From Pseudomonadota bacterium (lineage in GTDB: Bacteria; Pseudomonadota; Alphaproteobacteria; Acetobacterales; Acetobacteraceae), in the NCBI GenBank assembly GCA_021798375.1, contig JAJZHU010000117.1, positions 1-7,454 on the forward strand: DNA of 7,454 bases, given 5' to 3'. Below are positions 5,163 through 7,454 of the stretch, piece by piece. The notes below the pieces were generated by a model that did no database searches, was not told the origin of the DNA, and was given only the letters and a program-made list of their open reading frames with translations. Numbering within the stretch: the first letter of the stretch is position 1; the number at the start of each line of letters is the position of its first letter. Position numbers and translations under genes: made by a program.

Positions 5163-7434
5163 TCACCTGAATCGAGACCAGGAACATCAATGGCGAGGTG
5201 CGCGGATCTTGGTGATCTCGCCCACGCCAACGCATCCGCAAGATCATGGCAATCGCAAACGTGTGTTTGAAATTTGCAGTCGTTTGAAAAATATGGGTGC
5301 AAAGATCCATTTTGCCCATTATGCGTCTGAACATGATTGGCGAGATGCCCGCCCCGCTTATGCCGAAGCGCAAATGCGCGCGACATGGGATGGTTATGAT
5401 CTGATCGCCCCCTCACGGCCTTTGCACATGGGGGCCATCGAGCGCGACCACAGCATCGATGAATGGGAAGATCCGGCGCTTTCTGTGTATGTGAATTGGG
5501 TTTGCGGTGTGCAACGATTTGACGCCGTGATCGTGAATTATACCTGGCTTAGTTTCTGTCTGAATTCCGTACCCGACGGCGTATTCAAGATTCTTGATAC
5601 TCACGATGCATTCGGTAAACGTCGCACCATGCTGGAGCAGATGGGGATCGGTCCGGAATTTTTCCACACGACGCCCGAGGAAGAGGCCAAAGGTCTTGCA
5701 CGCGCCGATCTGGTGTGGGCGATCAAAGAAGACGAGCGCGAATATTTCACCCGTGAGTTGGGCGTCAAGAATTGCCTGACGATGCTGCACGCGGAACCCG
5801 GAAATTCCGTTTGGCGAGAACAAATTTCCGACGACGGCTTTCTGCGCGCCGGCGTCATTGGGGCACGCAACAATGTGAATCGCCGCAATCTGGAAGAATT
5901 CCTTTCGGTGGCATTGCCGCAATTCAGCCATTATCTCGCCGACGTTAAAATCGTCATCGCTGGTGGCTGCGCTGATGATTTTCTTGATTTTCAGCATCCG
6001 AATGTTGAGATCGTGGGCCGCGTGCCGCATGTCGAGGATTTCTATCGTCATGTCGATGTGGTGATCGCGCCGATTGCTGTCAGCACCGGGCTTAAGATCA
6101 AAGTGGCCGAAGCCATGGGATCGGGCGCGCCACTGGTGGCGCTTGCCCATGCGACCGAAGGGTTTCCCACCCAGGAACCGCGTCATCTGCTGCGCGATTT
6201 CAAGGAAATGGCGATGGAATTGATCAAACTGGCGTTCGACCGCGATCAATTGCCTGGTTTGGCGGAAGGTTCGCGACAAATTTGCACAGCGATTGATAAT
6301 CATGTGCAAGCAGCAATGGCAGAAACCTATGCACAATTGATCGCCCGCGAAGCGTCGCATATGTGCGTGGTGGTTCCCATGGCTGCACTTGATCCTTCCA
6401 GCCTGCTGCATGATCATTTATGGACCGCCATCAATTTCATGCGCCACAATCGTAAAATTGCACTTTACCTGACCGGCCCCGCGGCGCCGCCCAAATTCGA
6501 TCTATTTAAGGAATTTGGCCGTGAGATGCGGGTTTTTGCCGAACCCGCCGTGCTGAATGCGATGGCTGACACCGCGCCCGCAAGCTGGAGCGCCATTGAC
6601 CTGAGCGATTTATTTTCTGTGCGTGGCTATGAGCACGCCTATTTCATGACCGATTGCCATCGTGCTTTGGGCTTACACACGGGAAGGCTAAAACGCGCTT
6701 TTGTCAGACACGATGCGGTTACGCTCGCGGGCGGCGATGTCAGAGCGTTGCTGGAGTTTCTGCGCCCGGTCGTGCCTTGTGTGGTAATCGGCGCCTATGC
6801 GCCTTCTCTTGCTCTTTGGAACGAAAAATTCGGCATCGCGGTAATTGCCACCGTGCCATTCCGGCAAAACGGCGACTATATCAGCCTGCCGGAGGTAAAA
6901 TCCGGCGCGCCCTCGATCCTGATATTGGCCTCGGCACAGGACCCGTTAATACCGGCGCTGCGTTACTATGCCGAAGAATTGGGCGCAACGATCAGCCTGT
7001 TGGACCCACGGGATCCGGCAGTTCGCGCCGCTCTCGCGTATCCCGGCAAAGGGCGTGATGCCGCTGCCAGGCAACGTGCCTTGATTGGTGGTGCAAAATT
7101 GCTGATTGAACTTTCTCCATCCAACGAAATATCAACCATATTGCGTGAAGCAGTACAACGGCTGGGTATTCCGGTTATTTCCCCGCTGCGTGGCGCGCAA
7201 GCGGGAACGATGGGGCTCAATACCTTCAACACCAGCCCCGCCAGCCTGCTGCCACTATTGCGGATGATTGGCTTGGCGTTGGCGGATGGCAACTATGCCG
7301 CGTGGCTTGGCGAGTTGACCAAGGCAACAACCGTGGCGGAAACCGCCGATGCGGGCTGGTATTTTCTGTGGCAGGTTTTGGCCGGCACGCCGCTTGAAAA
7401 TCGAGAGTGGGAAAATGTTTTGGGCGTGAAATAA
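5155..7434 (+). CDS. GT4-like glycosyltransferase with a long unassigned C-terminal half (759 aa)
   Basis: Residues 16-395 form a GT-B glycosyltransferase of the GT4 type. The N-terminal strand ARILVISPTPTHP (16-28) is followed by HGNRKRVFEI (31-40). KILDTHDAF (145-153) and ADLVWAIKEDE (184-194) fit the end of the first Rossmann lobe. The second lobe shows AGVIGARNNVNRRN (232-245), VKIVIAGG (264-271) and VVIAPIAVSTGLKIKVAEAMGSG (split here: 302-313 and 314-324), where Glu319 occupies the second Glu position of EX7E. Residues 400-759 are not recognised. They alternate hydrophobic strands and helices, such as MCVVVPMA (403-410), KIALYLTG (434-441), CVVIGAYAP (542-550), SILILASA (587-594) and IPVISPLRG (672-680), resembling another Rossmann-type or degenerate GT-B pair. 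There is no signal peptide or membrane segment. The start is TTG, overlapping the GT2 gene by 8 bp. The protein probably acts in the same glycan assembly pathway, and the C-terminal half could be a second transferase, a partner-binding or a regulatory module. Confidence 0.88.
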   Translation: MINHLNRDQEHQWRGARILVISPTPTHPQDHGNRKRVFEICSRLKNMGAKIHFAHYASEHDWRDARPAYAEAQMRATWDGYDLIAPSRPLHMGAIERDHSIDEWEDPALSVYVNWVCGVQRFDAVIVNYTWLSFCLNSVPDGVFKILDTHDAFGKRRTMLEQMGIGPEFFHTTPEEEAKGLARADLVWAIKEDEREYFTRELGVKNCLTMLHAEPGNSVWREQISDDGFLRAGVIGARNNVNRRNLEEFLSVALPQFSHYLADVKIVIAGGCADDFLDFQHPNVEIVGRVPHVEDFYRHVDVVIAPIAVSTGLKIKVAEAMGSGAPLVALAHATEGFPTQEPRHLLRDFKEMAMELIKLAFDRDQLPGLAEGSRQICTAIDNHVQAAMAETYAQLIAREASHMCVVVPMAALDPSSLLHDHLWTAINFMRHNRKIALYLTGPAAPPKFDLFKEFGREMRVFAEPAVLNAMADTAPASWSAIDLSDLFSVRGYEHAYFMTDCHRALGLHTGRLKRAFVRHDAVTLAGGDVRALLEFLRPVVPCVVIGAYAPSLALWNEKFGIAVIATVPFRQNGDYISLPEVKSGAPSILILASAQDPLIPALRYYAEELGATISLLDPRDPAVRAALAYPGKGRDAAARQRALIGGAKLLIELSPSNEISTILREAVQRLGIPVISPLRGAQAGTMGLNTFNTSPASLLPLLRMIGLALADGNYAAWLGELTKATTVAETADAGWYFLWQVLAGTPLENREWENVLGVK

Positions 7435-7449
7435 AGGGGAACCTTTTTG
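7435..7449 (+). promoter_or_regulatory. Possible ribosome site and TTG start of a following gene
   Basis: Directly after the TAA at 7432-7434, AGGGGAA (7435-7441) lies five bases before a TTG at 7447-7449, which leaves only two complete codons before the window ends. The arrangement copies the TTG start of the preceding gene and suggests the operon continues. With so few bases left, an ATG start just past the edge is equally possible. Confidence 0.3.
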
Positions 7450-7454
7450 CGCGA

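Noticed and set aside
5413..6417. 334-codon open frame on the minus strand
   Set aside because: It lies wholly antisense to the well-supported GT4-like gene. Its translation is rich in His, Arg and Gln with no domain-like pattern, as expected of an antisense shadow.
7433..7446. Short inverted repeat AAAGG/CCTTT with a GGAA loop, followed by T residues, as a possible terminator
   Set aside because: The stem is only five pairs, three of them A-U, and it contains the likely ribosome site of a next gene. It is too weak to call a terminator, and the window ends at once.

Overview
The window reads as part of a surface-polysaccharide (glycan) biosynthesis locus from a moderately GC-rich Gram-negative bacterium. 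The protein families and wording resemble those of Alphaproteobacteria (Rhodospirillales or Acetobacteraceae-like). That placement is an inference from recalled family resemblance, since no rRNA or housekeeping marker is present. Nothing points to a mobile element, phage, CRISPR array, tRNA or rRNA. Coding density is very high: five genes leave only a 110-bp divergent intergenic region, one 31-bp gap and the 20 bases at the right edge.

The left arm is transcribed leftwards from about 3350. It starts with a 934-residue protein that fuses a GT2 (GT-A fold) and a GT4 (GT-B fold) glycosyltransferase behind a ~290-residue N-terminal region. This gene overlaps by 4 bp (ATGA) with a class I SAM-dependent methyltransferase-like gene that runs off the left edge of the window.

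The right arm is transcribed rightwards from 3461. A 239-residue protein of unknown function (helical N-terminus, beta-rich C-terminus) comes first. A 316-residue GT2 glycosyltransferase follows, and then a 759-residue protein whose first half is a GT4-like glycosyltransferase and whose second half is an unassigned, Rossmann-like alpha/beta region. The last two genes overlap by 8 bp, with a TTG start supported by a purine-rich Shine-Dalgarno stretch. A further Shine-Dalgarno-like stretch just before the right edge suggests the operon continues.

Taken together, the genes encode at least four recognisable catalytic domains for assembling and methylating a glycan: two GT2, two GT4-type and one methyltransferase. 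None shows a signal peptide or clear membrane segments, so they look like cytoplasmic assembly enzymes. The polymerase, flippase or ABC exporter and the sugar-nucleotide synthesis genes would have to lie outside the window. Donor, acceptor and final glycan cannot be read from the sequence. The least explained parts are the 239-residue protein, the C-terminal half of the 759-residue protein and the N-terminal region of the 934-residue protein.
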